This document shows positions 25,006 to 38,719 of a DNA stretch of 64,000 bases, piece by piece. The notes beneath the pieces are model-generated. The model did no database searches and was not told the origin of the DNA. It saw only the letters and a list, made by a program, of their open reading frames with translations. Position 1 is the stretch's first letter. The number at the start of each line of letters is the position of its first letter. The translations under genes and the position numbers were made by a program. This stretch comes from Lichenostomus cassidix (Eukaryota; Chordata; Aves; Passeriformes; Meliphagidae), in the NCBI GenBank assembly GCA_008360975.2, contig CM039193.1, forward strand, positions 13,072,501 through 13,136,500, read 5' to 3'.

Positions 25006-27013
25006 CAATTACACACACCTTTGCTTCTATTTTAGAAAAGAATACAAAGCCCTTATTTAAACCGAAAAAAGAACATTCTGGAACTGCCCTGGAGACTCCT
25101 TTTTCCATAAGGCTGTTCTTGATACTCTTGAAAACTCACTACAGTATTTCACATGATCTTCTTTACATGAGGAACAGAACATCTATGAGTATAAATCTGC
25201 GGAATTAAACATGACCCAGAGGACATGTTCATCCAAGGCAAAGCCATCACTAGATTTGCAGGTGAAAGCAAGTCTATTAAAAGCATGTACAACTAACCTG
25301 CTCCCCCAAAACACTGAAGCAGTCTGAGAATCCTTTTGCCCTGGACAAGGACTCTAAGCCACTGAAGATTCAGAAGTAGGGAATCTGACAACTTGCTACC
25401 ATCACCAATTCTCAGCAGGGATGAGATAATACTACACTTTCTTTTGCACAGAAAACTGTATTAGTCTTCTCCAAAGCCTCTATGGTTACTGGAAGCAAGA
25501 ACAGCCAACAGAGACAGCTTGCTTTGTGCTGTAAGATCACAGGATACAACCACAAACTTATTTTTTCAGTCAGACATTCTGATAATGTTTTTTTTCTTTA
25601 TATTCCTCTTATCACTGCATGTGTCTTTCTGTCCTTATTGTTCCCCCTCAACCTATGCCTGCCTTATACCCAGCTCTTGTTCTGGATTTCACTATTTCTA
25701 TATAAAACTTATTTTCCATCTAAGAAAAATTACACAACTGTCTTCCCACCCTTCATGGTTTCCCCTAAATGAGCAATAAAATAAAATGAGCAGCCAAGAA
25801 AACTTGAAACCAAGTGGAATGTATGCGAAAAAAAAAAAAATAAAAAAGGAAGAACTGCATTCCAAGACAAACCTTTGCTTAGCAATTTCTATGCCTTGTG
25901 AGAAAGTCCAAAAGCACTGTTTTTGCGAATAGCTAATGGGTTTTGTTCCTCAGAAAAAGAAACACAATCTCCTCAGGACACAAATTATATTTTGCAATGT
26001 TCTCTATCACGAGCATTTGCCTGCTTGGATACTACCACTTAACCTTTACCCTTTGTGTTGTGTGGTACCTTCAACATTAACTCTTAAATGAGTTTTCTAT
26101 TTCATTGTCTGTCACTCTGAAGGACATGGCATTGATCCCTGCTGCTCTGTCTCATCAATGCACTTTTATGTGTGTACCTGATAAAAGTACTAGTATTGAT
26201 TTAAGGTTCCAGACAGATGTCAGAACACTGCATATCAAGTAATAACAGGAAAAAGCACAACATCTGAATATCTGAACTTGGGCACCTAAATTTAGGCTCC
26301 CAGTTCTTCACGCCATCACTGAAGACGAAAAATTATTTTGTTTTCAAAAGTCTAAACTCCCCTCAGTCGCATCAAAGCCAGCAACCTGAGAATGTTCTCA
26401 GCATCTCTGAAAATCAGACATCTGAGTGCAGATGTCTTGAGAAGAATTCAGGAAGTTAATCATAAAGAAAAAAAATTGGAAACCAAACTATAGCATTTGG
26501 CACTGCCTGGAAGTGTGAAAACATATTTGTGGTTTTGCCACACAAGCTAGTGCTTTTCACTTCCACATGTGATTCTCAGTCACTCCTAAAACTTCACAAG
26601 AAAGAGCACAGGATAGCCAACCTTCCTGTACACTTATGGAGAGCAGTGTATTCATCATGATTTCCTTCAAAGCTTCACAAAACTAACTGGTGAACAGACG
26701 GAAAAACAAAGGTTAAAGTTCAACTGCCAAGCCACTCTTAATCCAAAATTTAATAACTGCCGTTGAAAGACTGTAACATGAAGTAAACTAATGCCCTGTA
26801 CAGGAGAACTACAGATCCTTTTCTCTTTGGACCATTTAGCTATGATGTACATAGTCTTACATTGGCATCTGAAATACTGCCTTGCTGGCTCTCAATAGGT
26901 TTTTCCCCACAAAAGAGTTTTTTCTCTCTCACTCTTCTAAAAACAAAGCTTGAAACTTGCTTAAGGAAAAGTACTGTGCATCAAAATGCCAACTAGAGTG
27001 CTGTTTGTATCTC

Positions 27014-27062
27014 TTGCTTTGGCTTGTTTTTTCTTTTTTTGGTTTTGTTTGTTTTGGTTTTC
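27014..27062. repeat. T/G-rich low-complexity block
   Basis: Composed of ttttttctttttttggttttgt, tttgttttggtttt and similar; this is a decayed (TTTG)n/poly(T) tract. Confidence 0.75.
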
Positions 27063-28039
27063 TAATGAAAATTGGGTGAATAATCTACAGAACAGGAGCC
27101 TTTGTACAATGTCATACCCACATAAATAAATGTAAATAAATGCTGAGCAATTTAAAATCTTGCAGAAAGGAGGGAAGTACAGCAGCCTCAGTCTATCCTT
27201 ATTTCCTCCGAAGCTGAAAACATAAGACATTTTTATTACGTGTATATAGCTGCCAAATGATATCACCTTCATCAAAACCTATCACCACAAATGAACCACA
27301 TTCAGACCCTCTGCTCAGAAATTTACATAGTCTCATGCCTGTACCACACACCTGTTTCATTTCCAGTCTCAAAAATCCCAAAAAACTAAAAAATAAAATA
27401 AGTTGGCTACCAAGATAGAGTAGATTTATTTTTGTGTGCTTACATGTCAGTATCTGATCAGATTGGAAATATTTCAACAAACAATCATTTAGTGCCTTTT
27501 TGGAAAACTTAAAGAGATTTGCACAAATTAAATCTGAATCAAACCTATTTCAAGTTAAAATGCAGGGCACATTCTTTTTTCTATTACTTAGAGAGTTTTC
27601 TATGTTTAGTTAGCTGTAAAATATGTACACAAATACAGACATGCTTATTCAGCTTTTTTATGATTCTCAAAAGGACCAGAAAGGATTTTTTGTAATTTAG
27701 GAATTCATTACATTACCAACAGAGTTCATCGCACCAAAGAAAAAGTGTATTACCTATGGAACCACAACAGATCATCACCACAGTGTATAAAAATAAACCA
27801 TCTAACTCCAGAGTCTGTAATACACTGCACAAACTAATACATTTATCAGAAAAATTCCAGAGCTTTGGCACTAGAAAGGACCCAACAACAGCTTTGTTTT
27901 GCTTGGTCAATAAACCACTATTAATGATAATGCATCTATGAATTAAAGATGCATCAATCTGCATAGCAGAGAATAGAAGCCATGAATAACAGCCAAATCA
28001 ATACTATGAAGTTGTAAAGAATACAGTGTGCTCTCCTTC

Positions 28040-28145
28040 AGGCTAATGGTAATTAATTTACTTTTGCTCCCTTCACACATGAGAGGAAGCAAGTCGAAGA
28101 ACACTGTAATCACACAGAAATTGTTAATTAGAATTGTTAAATATA
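28040..28145. other. Candidate conserved non-coding element
   Basis: It has several homeobox-like words (ggtaattaatttac, ttgttaattagaattg) around a non-repetitive middle (cacatgagaggaagc). Visual judgement only. Confidence 0.2.
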
Positions 28146-31100
28146 ATACTGTTATCTCCTTACTCTATCTTTTCTGTTCATATGTTTAGAGAACTTTAGA
28201 AAAATATTACTTTATTTGCACATATTCAGAGAAAACAGCTTGTGTTTTTGGGAGCATATGCACACAGCGGCTGATATATTTATGTATTGCAGTTTGAAAG
28301 TCTGCTTCTTAAACAAAAGATCTTGTTCTGGTTGGGTTGTTAGTTAGTATAAATGTCCAGTGCCTGAAATTCCATTTCTGCAGCACAAATACTCTCCTAG
28401 TGAATGCACCTGTAGGAATATTCTAAGCCTTGTGTGGTTCAATGAACCATAATGGAGAGCCTTATCACTGAAAACTACATTTGCTTATGCTGTGGCTTAG
28501 GGTTTTTTTATTCAGCTCCCCTAGTTAATGAAATAATTCCCTTTCTTTGCAATTAAAAAAAGATGATGTTTAAGTGATAGGCATGTGACAGAGGAATCCC
28601 CTTCTTAGGAAATAAAAAATATTTGGAGGTCCTGTTAATCTGATGGACTGTCTCTGGACCAGCAAGGTTCTAGGAGAGGAAAGAATTTACTGGTTCTCTG
28701 GTCTTAAAGAGAGTGCTGTTGCTTTCTAAAGAACAGAATTTTAATATGCATTGTGCTAAAGTTCTTCTAAGTACTATTTTTGTACAAAGTAAACCTTAAG
28801 CTGCTATAATTAACAATGCATTTCCACAGACATGGAAATTGAAGTTCCCGTGTTTAAAATATATTCTTTGTGACAACGCTCAGCAAACTGCCATCAGCAG
28901 ACTGCTGCTATTTCATTGCTTAATAACAATACACAACTTCACTAAACCTCAGAACACCAAACAAAGGCACCAAAATCACAGGTCACTGCGAGGCAACCTA
29001 TTGATAAACTCTGTGAGCAGCACAGAGCAGTGACCTTGGTGAACTGCATTCAGGCCTCTAAGTAGGGTAATTAACATATACTGCAGTTAAAATCACGAGT
29101 GGTGCTATTGGAGCAGGCAGAGCAAGTCAGCACATAAGGTAACTAGATGTGAATTCGGGGCTCAGTGGTCATTTCACATCCTTCGGTGGTTTTGCCAAAC
29201 TGCTGCCCTCAAACACGGAGAAGCTGAGTTCTGATTCTGAGCTAGCCTTGGGCTTTTCACCCTGTAAAGCACTCCAAGGAGGGTCACATCTCCATCCCGT
29301 GAGCTTGCCCAAAGTTTTGCAGTGAAACACCATAATGCAAATAACCAAAGGAAGGATACTCTCCGTTTCCAGCACCGAGTTTTGTCACGTTAACCTACTG
29401 AAAGTTAAAATAATTATTTAGATCCTTTTCAAACGCTACCCTGTATTATAAACATCCTTAAATTTGCTTTCCTTTTTTCACAAAAACATGATTTGTCCCT
29501 TATTAAAACAAAGAATAGCATACCCAATAAAATACCACTGTGGCAAGTGGACATGGTGTTTGCATTGGGAGGCTCAGCAGAGCCTGTGCTGCATGCACAG
29601 CACTGCCAGGGGCTCACATCTGTTTGTGCAGTTCTACTCCAGTAGTTTAAGGAATGAAGTATCACCTCATTACAGAACTGCCATGTATGAGTGAATTTGT
29701 GGAGCTTGCCCTCCTCACAGTCAGACAGTTCTAATCTCCTTGCAAAGCGCAGTGGCAGCACAGAGATGGAGTGTTAAGCTTATCAGGCCTCATCTGTACC
29801 ATCACCTACTTAGTTAAACCCAGGCCATCCATTTCTCTGTCATTTCTTTGTTCCTGAGGTGCCTGAATGCATAATAGCCACTGGCAAAAGATGCAAGATA
29901 TCTTTAAAGACTTCAATAGAGCACCATCTAGGATTTTTTTTTAAACACAGACTGAAAACAATTCACAAGCACCATTTTAATCATGGGTTGTACTGCATGA
30001 ATTTTCTTGCTCTAGAAGTCTAACTTGTACCATCACCACATAACCTGTTATAAACAGCCATTCTTTTATTTATATTAACTTTCTGTGTTTGCATAGAAAT
30101 TCCTAACCCTAAAAAAGCTTGTTTTCCTATCACAGTGTCACAATTAGGAATGGTTCTGATAATTGAAAATCCTATGGCATAACAAAACCAGTTTTGTATT
30201 CAACCGCTTTTTTTGGGCATCATCAAGCAAACCAGTTTCATTTTGGTCACTTCACTAACTCATCTACAGAGCCTGTCTGATTCCTGGGCATTATTTATGC
30301 TTTAATGGTGCCACCTTACATCTCTAGATGTCTCTAAAACACTCTAATCAGATGGATGCTGAACAATGCCTTAGCCAAAAAGGGAATGTTTTCTAGCCAT
30401 TAAGATAAACAAAAAACTGCACTGTTCATAATTTGCTTTTGGCTCCTGCTTCAAAGTTTTCCTGTTCCAACAGGTGATTAAAAGTCAAACCACAAGAATA
30501 CTGCCAACACTTCCTCAGTAGCTCCTTACACGTCAGAAAAATAAAATTAGACATTTATAGGAAATAGTGAAAGGGAGTATTTATTGCAGTGAATTAGAAA
30601 ATATTGCAACAGTTTACATTAAAGAATGATATTTTGACTCCTGTCAGTTTTACAGCATTTCTGTCAACACTGCATTTGAAAAAAAAAGTCAAGAAATAAG
30701 CACGCTAATATTCCAATCATACCCCAGCCCTTTTATATTCTTGGTTCAAATGAAGAGTGTTTGGTGATCACTTTAGAAGAGATTTGTAGATGGCAGAAAC
30801 TTATTCCCAAAACAACAAATAGAAAAATCTCACAAAACCACTTGGTTAAGTAACTATCTAAAAATCAGGATTTGGGTGCCTCAAGGTGTGAGATAGGATA
30901 AACTAAAAATATAGCCACTAGAAGTCCCAACAAGACAATATTGCTAGATAAAAAAAGTCAAGCATAAATCGAGAAACACAGAATATATAGAGAATATGCT
31001 AAGAATATCTGAACTCTGGTACTCAGTACTAGAAATGAAAACATTCTTCAGCAAACTAAACTTTTATCATACTATCATGCTTTCCAATAAAAAGTAACTA

Positions 31101-33220
31101 TCAGTTACCAGATTTAGAACTCTTTGATGATACTGATAGCTGAGAAAACATCTCTTCTCTACCTTGAGCTCTCCTGCCAGAGCACACTGAGGATACTCAA
31201 ATTGCCATGATGTATTCTTCAAGAGTGAATCACTTCACCATAAACAGTTTCTCTCACAATTAGTGGTTAAAGAAATCCCCATCCTCTATCACTTTTGGTG
31301 AACCATTGACATCCCACTAAGAATACCTGCACTAGGTCATTTTCTTCTCCCCATCTGGTTCTGCTGACCCAGCGGGTAGGATTTCTCCTGGAAAAGAAAA
31401 GCCACATGGACAGAAGGAGGAGCATTTCTGTGAGGCTCTGGTAAAAGTCTCTGGTTACTGTGGGATGACAAGAGAAGTGCCAAAGCACACAAAGAGCACG
31501 GCTGACAGGAAGATAATGTCCCAGTGCAACTGCTCCTGGATATTTTACTGTTATTGCTTCTGTAATCCTCATCCCTTTGTTCCATTAATTGGCATGCAGT
31601 GGCTATAATCCTGCCCAGAAAAAGTCTTTGTTCCTAGATACTCATTTCACTAACAAGCAGAAACATTTTACAAATTTATAACAACAAATGAGTGAAGGTC
31701 ATAATCAGCTGGTCACTTCTGGCTTTCCTTGGAATTTTTCAGTAATCCAAATTCTAAATAATGTCCCTTAACAGCATATGAAAGGATCAATAAACTTAGA
31801 AAATATATACAACTCCACGACTATTAGAGCCTCACTTCTGTGTATTTCCCATGAAATGTAATGGTATAAGAAGGTAGAGGTGGGTTTAAAGGTTATATAT
31901 CTGGACCAGGAGAAAGGATAAATAGGTCCTCTTTTTGCACAGTACACTGAATCAGAACAAAGCACTTGCTAAATGACAATTGGGAAGACAACACAAATCT
32001 CCTGAGCACTGCAGCTGGCTTCCCTGCACTGCAGCAGCCTTCTGGTGGAATTATTTTTACTTTTCTCTGTCTTCATTTCTTCATTCATAAAAAAAATTAA
32101 ATTTGTATTGCAGGAATAGTTTGAGGCCAAAATTGTTATCATTCTTCAATATCCTTGTATAGACAAGATGTATAAAGATTCAAAATATAGTATTTGTTCA
32201 TTCACTAAAATACTTACGAGATCTTCTCAATTAGTTTAAGATTCCCAGATATTAGCACATAGCACAGAGCAAACTGAATAAAAATGAATAAATATCAAAA
32301 ATACCATTACATTTATTTCTACTCCAGTTGGCATCTTAACAAACCAGATCATTGAAGCTGTATCCAAAAACTGAGTTCCTTTGAAAATACTTTGGCAAAT
32401 AAAAGGCTGTTTTCCTAAATCAGCACCCACATTAGACATACAATACTTCAGATTTCTTCTATTTCTTTCCCAATAATTTATAGCACCCATGATTACACTC
32501 CTAATTGTTTGTTGTTCTCCCAGTTACTGGGCCTGGCTTTTCACCCTTTTTCAGGGCTGAAGTGTAAAACAATTCCCATAGAATTCTAGATGGAGTTTCA
32601 CAAGGTGCATTGGAAGAAATCATCATTTTGCTCTATGATAAAGCATCTTGGGGACGGGCAGCATATATTCATGCTTCATTTCTTTGTCTTGAATACTATA
32701 CTTTTAATTCTTTAAAGTGAGATCCACAATACAAATCAAGTGTGATGTCAATTGTCCCTCTACAGCAGCTTTAAATTTTAGAACATTGAGCTGTCACTTT
32801 ATTATTAATTCCTTCAGAATTCAGCTTCCATTTTATAAATATATATTGAGAGAGAAGAAATATAACAAAACTATCCCTTGGTAATTCAAATATTGCTGAT
32901 ATAGACACAGTCTGCCTAGTTTCCAGCAAAAGTTACAGGAAATAATAATAAAATGATCTATAACATTAGGTGGCAGAGGAAAGAAAAACTCACAGAAAGC
33001 ACAAGAAGTCTGACTATTTAAGCTTACACCTATCTTCAAATATCAATTATTTTACCCATAAATACATCTTAATAATAGTCAGGCTGTGCAGCAGCAGTTT
33101 TTAAGTCCCTTGTTACTTGAGAGTAACTACAGAAAATTTAAGTCAAAGGGATTTTGGTTTTGCAGTAAAATTAGCATAAGTGAAATTTTGGGTTAAAACG
33201 AAAGCTACATTCTTAGAGGA

Positions 33221-33373
33221 ATAACGGTCTGGTGGTTGAGATATTAACCTTGGACTTGAAAGAGCTGGGCAAAGTCCCAGCTTTGCCACAGAGTTTTGCA
33301 TAACCTTGAATTAGTCACTTAATTACGTGGTGCTTCTCTTCTCAAGGTATTAAACAAGGATAATAATATTTCC
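33221..33373 (+). mobile_element. MIR/CORE-SINE relic (tRNA-derived SINE)
   Basis: The order of blocks matches the MIR consensus. A box-A-like 'ggtctggtggttgaga' comes first, then a box-B-like stretch ending 'gtcccagctttgccac'. The CORE segment follows as 'taaccttgaattagtcactt' (family: tgaccttgggcaagtcactt), and then 'ggataataatatttcc', which matches the family's 'ggataataata' part. The spacing is right throughout. Divergence is high, as expected for a family that stopped moving long before modern birds arose. There is no intact tRNA fold, so it is not a tRNA gene. It could be a related CORE-SINE rather than MIR itself. Confidence 0.72.
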
Positions 33374-36300
33374 ATGGTCAGCTTCACCTTGTTCTCTGGC
33401 TTAGTCTTGCAAATCAGGAAGAAAACAAAACTCTGTGAAAGGCCCCAGTAGTTTAACCCCAAGAACAACTTGTTTCAGGACTAAGAATTAGTTTCTGTTC
33501 TGAAGCCTTGGCATCAGTCTCAGTTTGCATTGTGGGATCCCAAACACCAAAAATCCTAGGAATTACAGTAATAAAAGAATCAATAATAATAGCATTGGAG
33601 AAATAATATTTGTGTCATCTATACTGTAGCTGCACAAAAGGCAAAGGCTTACTATATTGATTGCTAAAAAAAAAAAACAAAAACCACTAACTAACTTCAA
33701 ACCCAATATAAAAAGTATTTGGGTTTTTTAATATATTACTATCATTTCAGCACATACACTCTGTGTGTATACAAGTGTGTAAAAAATGGAAAGAATACAG
33801 AATTTTGAGTAAAAATTCAGTCTGATGAAATAAAAAGTACTTTTCATAATTCACATGGCAAGAGAGACATACACAGAATAAGAAGCAACACTCTTCTTGT
33901 CCCAAGAGCACACAGTACCTGTGATTCTGAAGAACTGATACATAAAAAAACCCAAAACCTTTGTGTTTACCTGCAATGAAACACTTATGCACAGAATCTG
34001 TAACTCATTTTGTAAAAAGCGTTATCCTCTTTCCAGCCTATGAAAACTATATTTCATAAAGCATCACAAGTATTTTATATCACTTAAAAACAATTTTCTA
34101 TACAAATCCCCTCCTTTTTATATTCCCCAAAGAACTCTCAAGAAATGCATTGCGTGAAACTTTTTTCCAAACAATTATTTAAAAGCTGCACAACTCCACA
34201 AGAAATTAACTACAATTAGGATCACCACACTCTTATTTTCTCTTTCAATTCCATAAAATCATGCACATATCAAGCTAGGAAGTTTTATCAAACACAAGGT
34301 CATAGAATTTTAGCCTGACTGATGAGGAACTTTGGACATTTAAACAAGAGAACAATAAAACCATTCCAAGCATATCTGAGGTGCCAGTTTCCAGTAGTTT
34401 GAAAATCAAAGGTATTCCTGCTCCTATCCATATACTTGCAAGAAAGAGGGAACATGCTGAGAGCACGATAGATGTCATGATAGAAAGATGTGGGGACAGA
34501 ATACTTAAAATGGTGAAGAAAATGGGTTCACGTGTTGAACAAGAAAAAAAAGATCACATGAATTTGGAATTAAGGACCTTGAACAGGAATTAATTCTTCT
34601 AAGCTCCAGTGATGGAGCACTAGAAAACACCCAAGCTTCAAGTTTGAAGTTTATGTCATGCTCAGAAATCCTCAGTGGAATTATGGGTCTCTAATTCACA
34701 GTTGTCACTATTTATTCTATGCATTATGGTTCCCTGAATTTCATTTTCCCAAACCGTGCACTGACACACTCATTAACCCGGCCCATTATGTGCTGCATAA
34801 ATCATCATTTCTTTTGTTCTAAAGCTGAGTGTGTAATCCCTCCCAATGGAGAAACAACAAAATCTAACTGCATAAGCAATTTTCTTGTATGTCAGATTTC
34901 TCTAGTCCAAAAACAATACAGAGAGTTACACGCAAACTATTTGCTTCTCCTTCAATTTCCCATTCAGAAATACAAAATGTCTATACTCAGTTTCTTGGAA
35001 GTTGCAATAAGCAAAGCAAAAGGGGACAAAATATTCACATTGTCTACAAATCAAGCCACAATATTAACAGACCAAACTTCTTAATTAACCACAGAAAAAA
35101 CCTCTGTGAAAATGAGGTACCACAGTAAAGTTAGTGCTATTAAACAGCTTGAAAGAAACCATGACTTGGCTAACCTTTTTCATAATGCTAATGTAGGAGG
35201 AGAGGGGAAGGGACCTGAAAAAATGCATTTAATTAGCCAAAAAAACCTTCTGGTAGGAGTGGATGAATCTTTTTTTAGGGTTTTTTCCTCCCCCACAAAA
35301 TTGAGGGGACTTGCTTAATGCATTGTGTGCAAGTGTTCTAAATAATTTTAAACTAAATGAAATTTGCATACAGTTCATAATACATTCCTGCAAACCATCC
35401 CTCACCTACTTGATCCAACTGACATTGGTGCAGCTCCTACCTGTGCAAACAGTAATCACAGGAGCAGCAGCTGCCAGGAAAAGATCTTACACTTTACAGT
35501 ATATGTGGACAGCATGAAATAAAAAGTCCATAATACTGTAAAACTAATATGAAATATAATAATCTGTAATTCAAGCAGCAGCAAGAATCAGACTTCTATA
35601 TAATCCAAACGCAATATAATAATAATGCAAAATGCTACAACCAAATAAATGCTGAGTGATCTACATGAAGCCCCAAACCTGCAGAGGAACTGCAGCAAAC
35701 AGTATTTCATAGCACTTCACTGAGGGATAAAAGGAATGTTTAATATTACTTTTGTTTGCTAAACATTTATAATTTAATTGACCCCATCTGAAGTTTTTAT
35801 TTACTGCAGCTTATGAAAAAAGTGAGAGGTTTCAAAACATGGTTTTCCTATAAAATCCTATAACCAGAGAACAGTAATTTGACTTAAGTGCTGTCATCAA
35901 TTTCTATTAATCTAAAAATACGTTACTGGAAGAATCTGTAATTGCATTATGTATTTCCGATTTGTGTTCTATTTAATCAAAACATTAAAATCAGTTTTAT
36001 TGCTATTTCAAGAATTCATCCAACAATTACAAATCCCTAGTGAAAAAACATATTCCTTTTTGGGAGCTGATGCTCTGTACTTCCAATTGCTGCTGTGGCT
36101 CCAGTCCTCTCACTTGCAATTTTGTTTAAGGGCTACAAGTCTGAAAGTGCACCAAACCCATCTTCTCCTTGAAAAGCCACTGAAAATAGAGAATCTTTAA
36201 ATTCTAGCTTGAAATTTCAGTCACCTCTACACAGAAATTAATCTGTATTATTTACTATATGGAGTATTGATCCAGATCCAGTGACCATACTTTACCATGA

Positions 36301-36558
36301 CCATTTACCATGCCTGCTCCATAAATCTGCCACTGAAAGATTTTTGTTGGAAACAAATTTACACATAGGCATGATGGCTGCTTTTCAAACCACAACGACC
36401 AGATTCATTTCCACATACAGTTTTATATATATTTCCCCATACTTCCAGTGTAAATTGTCTATTTCATGCACTAAATCTTTATGTTCTCCCACAAAAAAAG
36501 GAGAAATGGTAAAGTCTCAGTTTTGAACTATTTTTAAAACTACAAACACATAATGCAG

Positions 36559-36577
36559 TATATATATACACACACAC
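36559..36577. repeat. (TA)n(CA)n dinucleotide repeat
   Basis: Composed of tatatata followed by cacacacaca; a short compound microsatellite. Confidence 0.85.
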
Positions 36578-36789
36578 TAGAACCTGCTGCACCATTATTT
36601 TCAGGTCTGACACCAAGTCCATGAAAAATTAAATATTTTCAACTTATACAGAGCAGAACACTAGATTATATGCATTACCTTCAGCTATCCACATACAAAT
36701 CAATTGAATTCAAGAATATTCAACGGTAAACTGAATCAGGAGAATAAAAATAAAAACATATAAAATCTCAGTGTACTTCTGTCGCACAG

Positions 36790-37385
36790 AGCATTCTATC
36801 CAGACTCTCAGAGCTGCCGACTGGGCTCCACTTCACTGTAATGCACCTGTGGCCATTCTGCCTGCATGGGTTCATCCCACAGCCCAAGGAAGCCCTGCCA
36901 GCACTCCAAGGTCTGCTGGGGAGCTCTTGTGGTGGCAAGAGCACTGACAGCTTTGTCCCTGCTGTCTGGGCGGGTCACAGCAAGGCCAGGAGCTCTCATC
37001 CCTGGTCAGAGTGTGCAGAGCAGAGCAGAACCAGGCTGCTCACTCCTGGCCCTTCTGCCCAGCAGCTCCCTCCTGCTCCCGAGGTGTTTCACAATCTATT
37101 AGCTCTCACTCAGGAAATCCAACCAGGAATTTTCTAGCCCAAAGCTGAGGGTGTGTCCTGAGTGCTGTGGGCAGGCAGGAGCTGAGGTGGTGCCTTGGAG
37201 GGGCTCTGTCTGAGCCCAGTGCACACAGAATAACCACAGCCCCAGCTGGGATCCTGCAGCACACAATCCAGGGTCCACAGTCCATCTCAGAGACAGCCAA
37301 GGACAAAGCCCTGGGACAAAACAGGGAGCAAAACAAATTCCTGCTGTGGACAGACCAAATGCCAGAAGAACACTCCAGTGTACAT
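36790..37385. other. GC-rich island, origin unknown
   Basis: About 600 bp are markedly richer in G and C than the surrounding AT-rich intron, with runs such as ccagcactccaaggtctgct and ggcaggcaggagctgagg. Few CpGs are present, so it does not look like a CpG-island promoter. Long open frames on both strands (98, 78, 111 and 76 codons) reflect the composition. It may be an old transposon, for example LTR or CR1 5' sequence, but I could not match it or find termini. Confidence 0.4.
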
Positions 37386-38704
37386 TCGATTTTACAGTCC
37401 TAACATGCCCAAGTACTTTCAGCAAGTGTTCCACCTTTTCTGATTTTCAAAATTAAGTCACTTCGGCTTTACTCCCCAAATGCATGGAGAAAGAGGGATG
37501 AAAAAAAAAGTAATTCCTACTTATAGACTAAGCTTTAGGCAGACAATTGTCAGCTGACAGGGGGTATTTTGTGACCATGTCAAATGAATAACCAGTACCT
37601 GTGAGAGACAGATTTAGGACCGTTGACTCAAGCGAATGAAAGCAGAATTTTTATCCATTTTTCTCACAAGTTTTAATCACACAATGCATTATGTGTGCCT
37701 ACATTTATATTATCCAGGATTAAAATATAAATAAGGAAAGGAATAAGAATTTTTGAAAGCTAGCATACATATCCAGGCATATGAGTTTTTCAGAAAAAAA
37801 GTGATTTCCAGTTCTGAAACAGACAAACTTAATCCTCAAATCTGCTAATCCGATCAAAGCATTCATATACTGAGCACTTGCTACTTCAAATGTGTCTGTT
37901 GGGAATGGAGACAAATTTCTGGTTTTAAAGGCAGCATTTGGTTCAGTTTCAGTAGCACGCTCCAGTTCAGAACTGTACCAGATCCAGAGTGTCAATAGCC
38001 ACAAACCTCCCTCTGCCCAAGTATTTCCCCCTCAGATTTATTCAGCTCTGTGTTTTCCTTTATAGCTGCTTCCTTCCTTTATTGTTTTTAAGCAACCTTC
38101 CCCAAGTAAGAACTTTCTTATGCAAGAAGGGTGTATTTCTTTTTTTCTTCTTTCTTCAAATCATCAAAATGCTTTGGTGAGTACAGAAATAAAACAACCT
38201 CTCACAATTTCAGGTTCATGTAATATTTTCATTCTTATAATGTTAAGCAGATAAATACATAGCCTTCACTATAGAGCAGACATGAAAATTTAGCAAATAA
38301 AAATAAGAATCAATGACTAGTTAAGCCTACAAAATGTTGGGAGATTTATCACATGAAAGTTTGCATAAGTATTTTCCTGGCAGTAGTTACATTAGCACTA
38401 GCAACAAATTATAACAATTTTTATATAGCAAACCACATCAAATAAATTGAAGTTTTAATACTTTAATACTTTTTAATTTTTTTTTTCTTTTAAAAATCAG
38501 GATGAAGGTAAATATGTTTGCCTGCCAAGACTTAAAAAAACAGCAAATTTTGGGGTTTTATCTAAATTTGGGTTGATTTTAGTTTTTGAAGAAGAAATAA
38601 CCAGTTTTTGTTAGAACTGTACATATCAATGTTTAGGCATAAAATAATACAATTTTTTGTTTTTAAAAGAACACCAAGAAAACCTCTCCATGCATCAACT
38701 GCTC

Positions 38705-38719
38705 CACACACACACACAC
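38705..38719. repeat. (CA)n dinucleotide repeat
   Basis: About 7 CA units; a short microsatellite. Confidence 0.85.

Noticed and set aside
31267..31572. 101-codon open frame on the minus strand in a somewhat GC-richer patch
   Set aside because: The translation is Trp/Phe/Arg-rich without any family signature, and an overlapping frame of similar length exists. It looks compositional.
33221..33300. tRNA gene suggested by box-A and box-B-like sequence
   Set aside because: No cloverleaf can be drawn, and the sequence continues into the CORE segment of a SINE, so it is a SINE head.
37099..37434. 111-codon open frame on the minus strand with Cys/Trp/Leu-rich translation
   Set aside because: It lies in a GC-rich island where stop codons are scarce, several frames are open there at once, and no known domain is visible.
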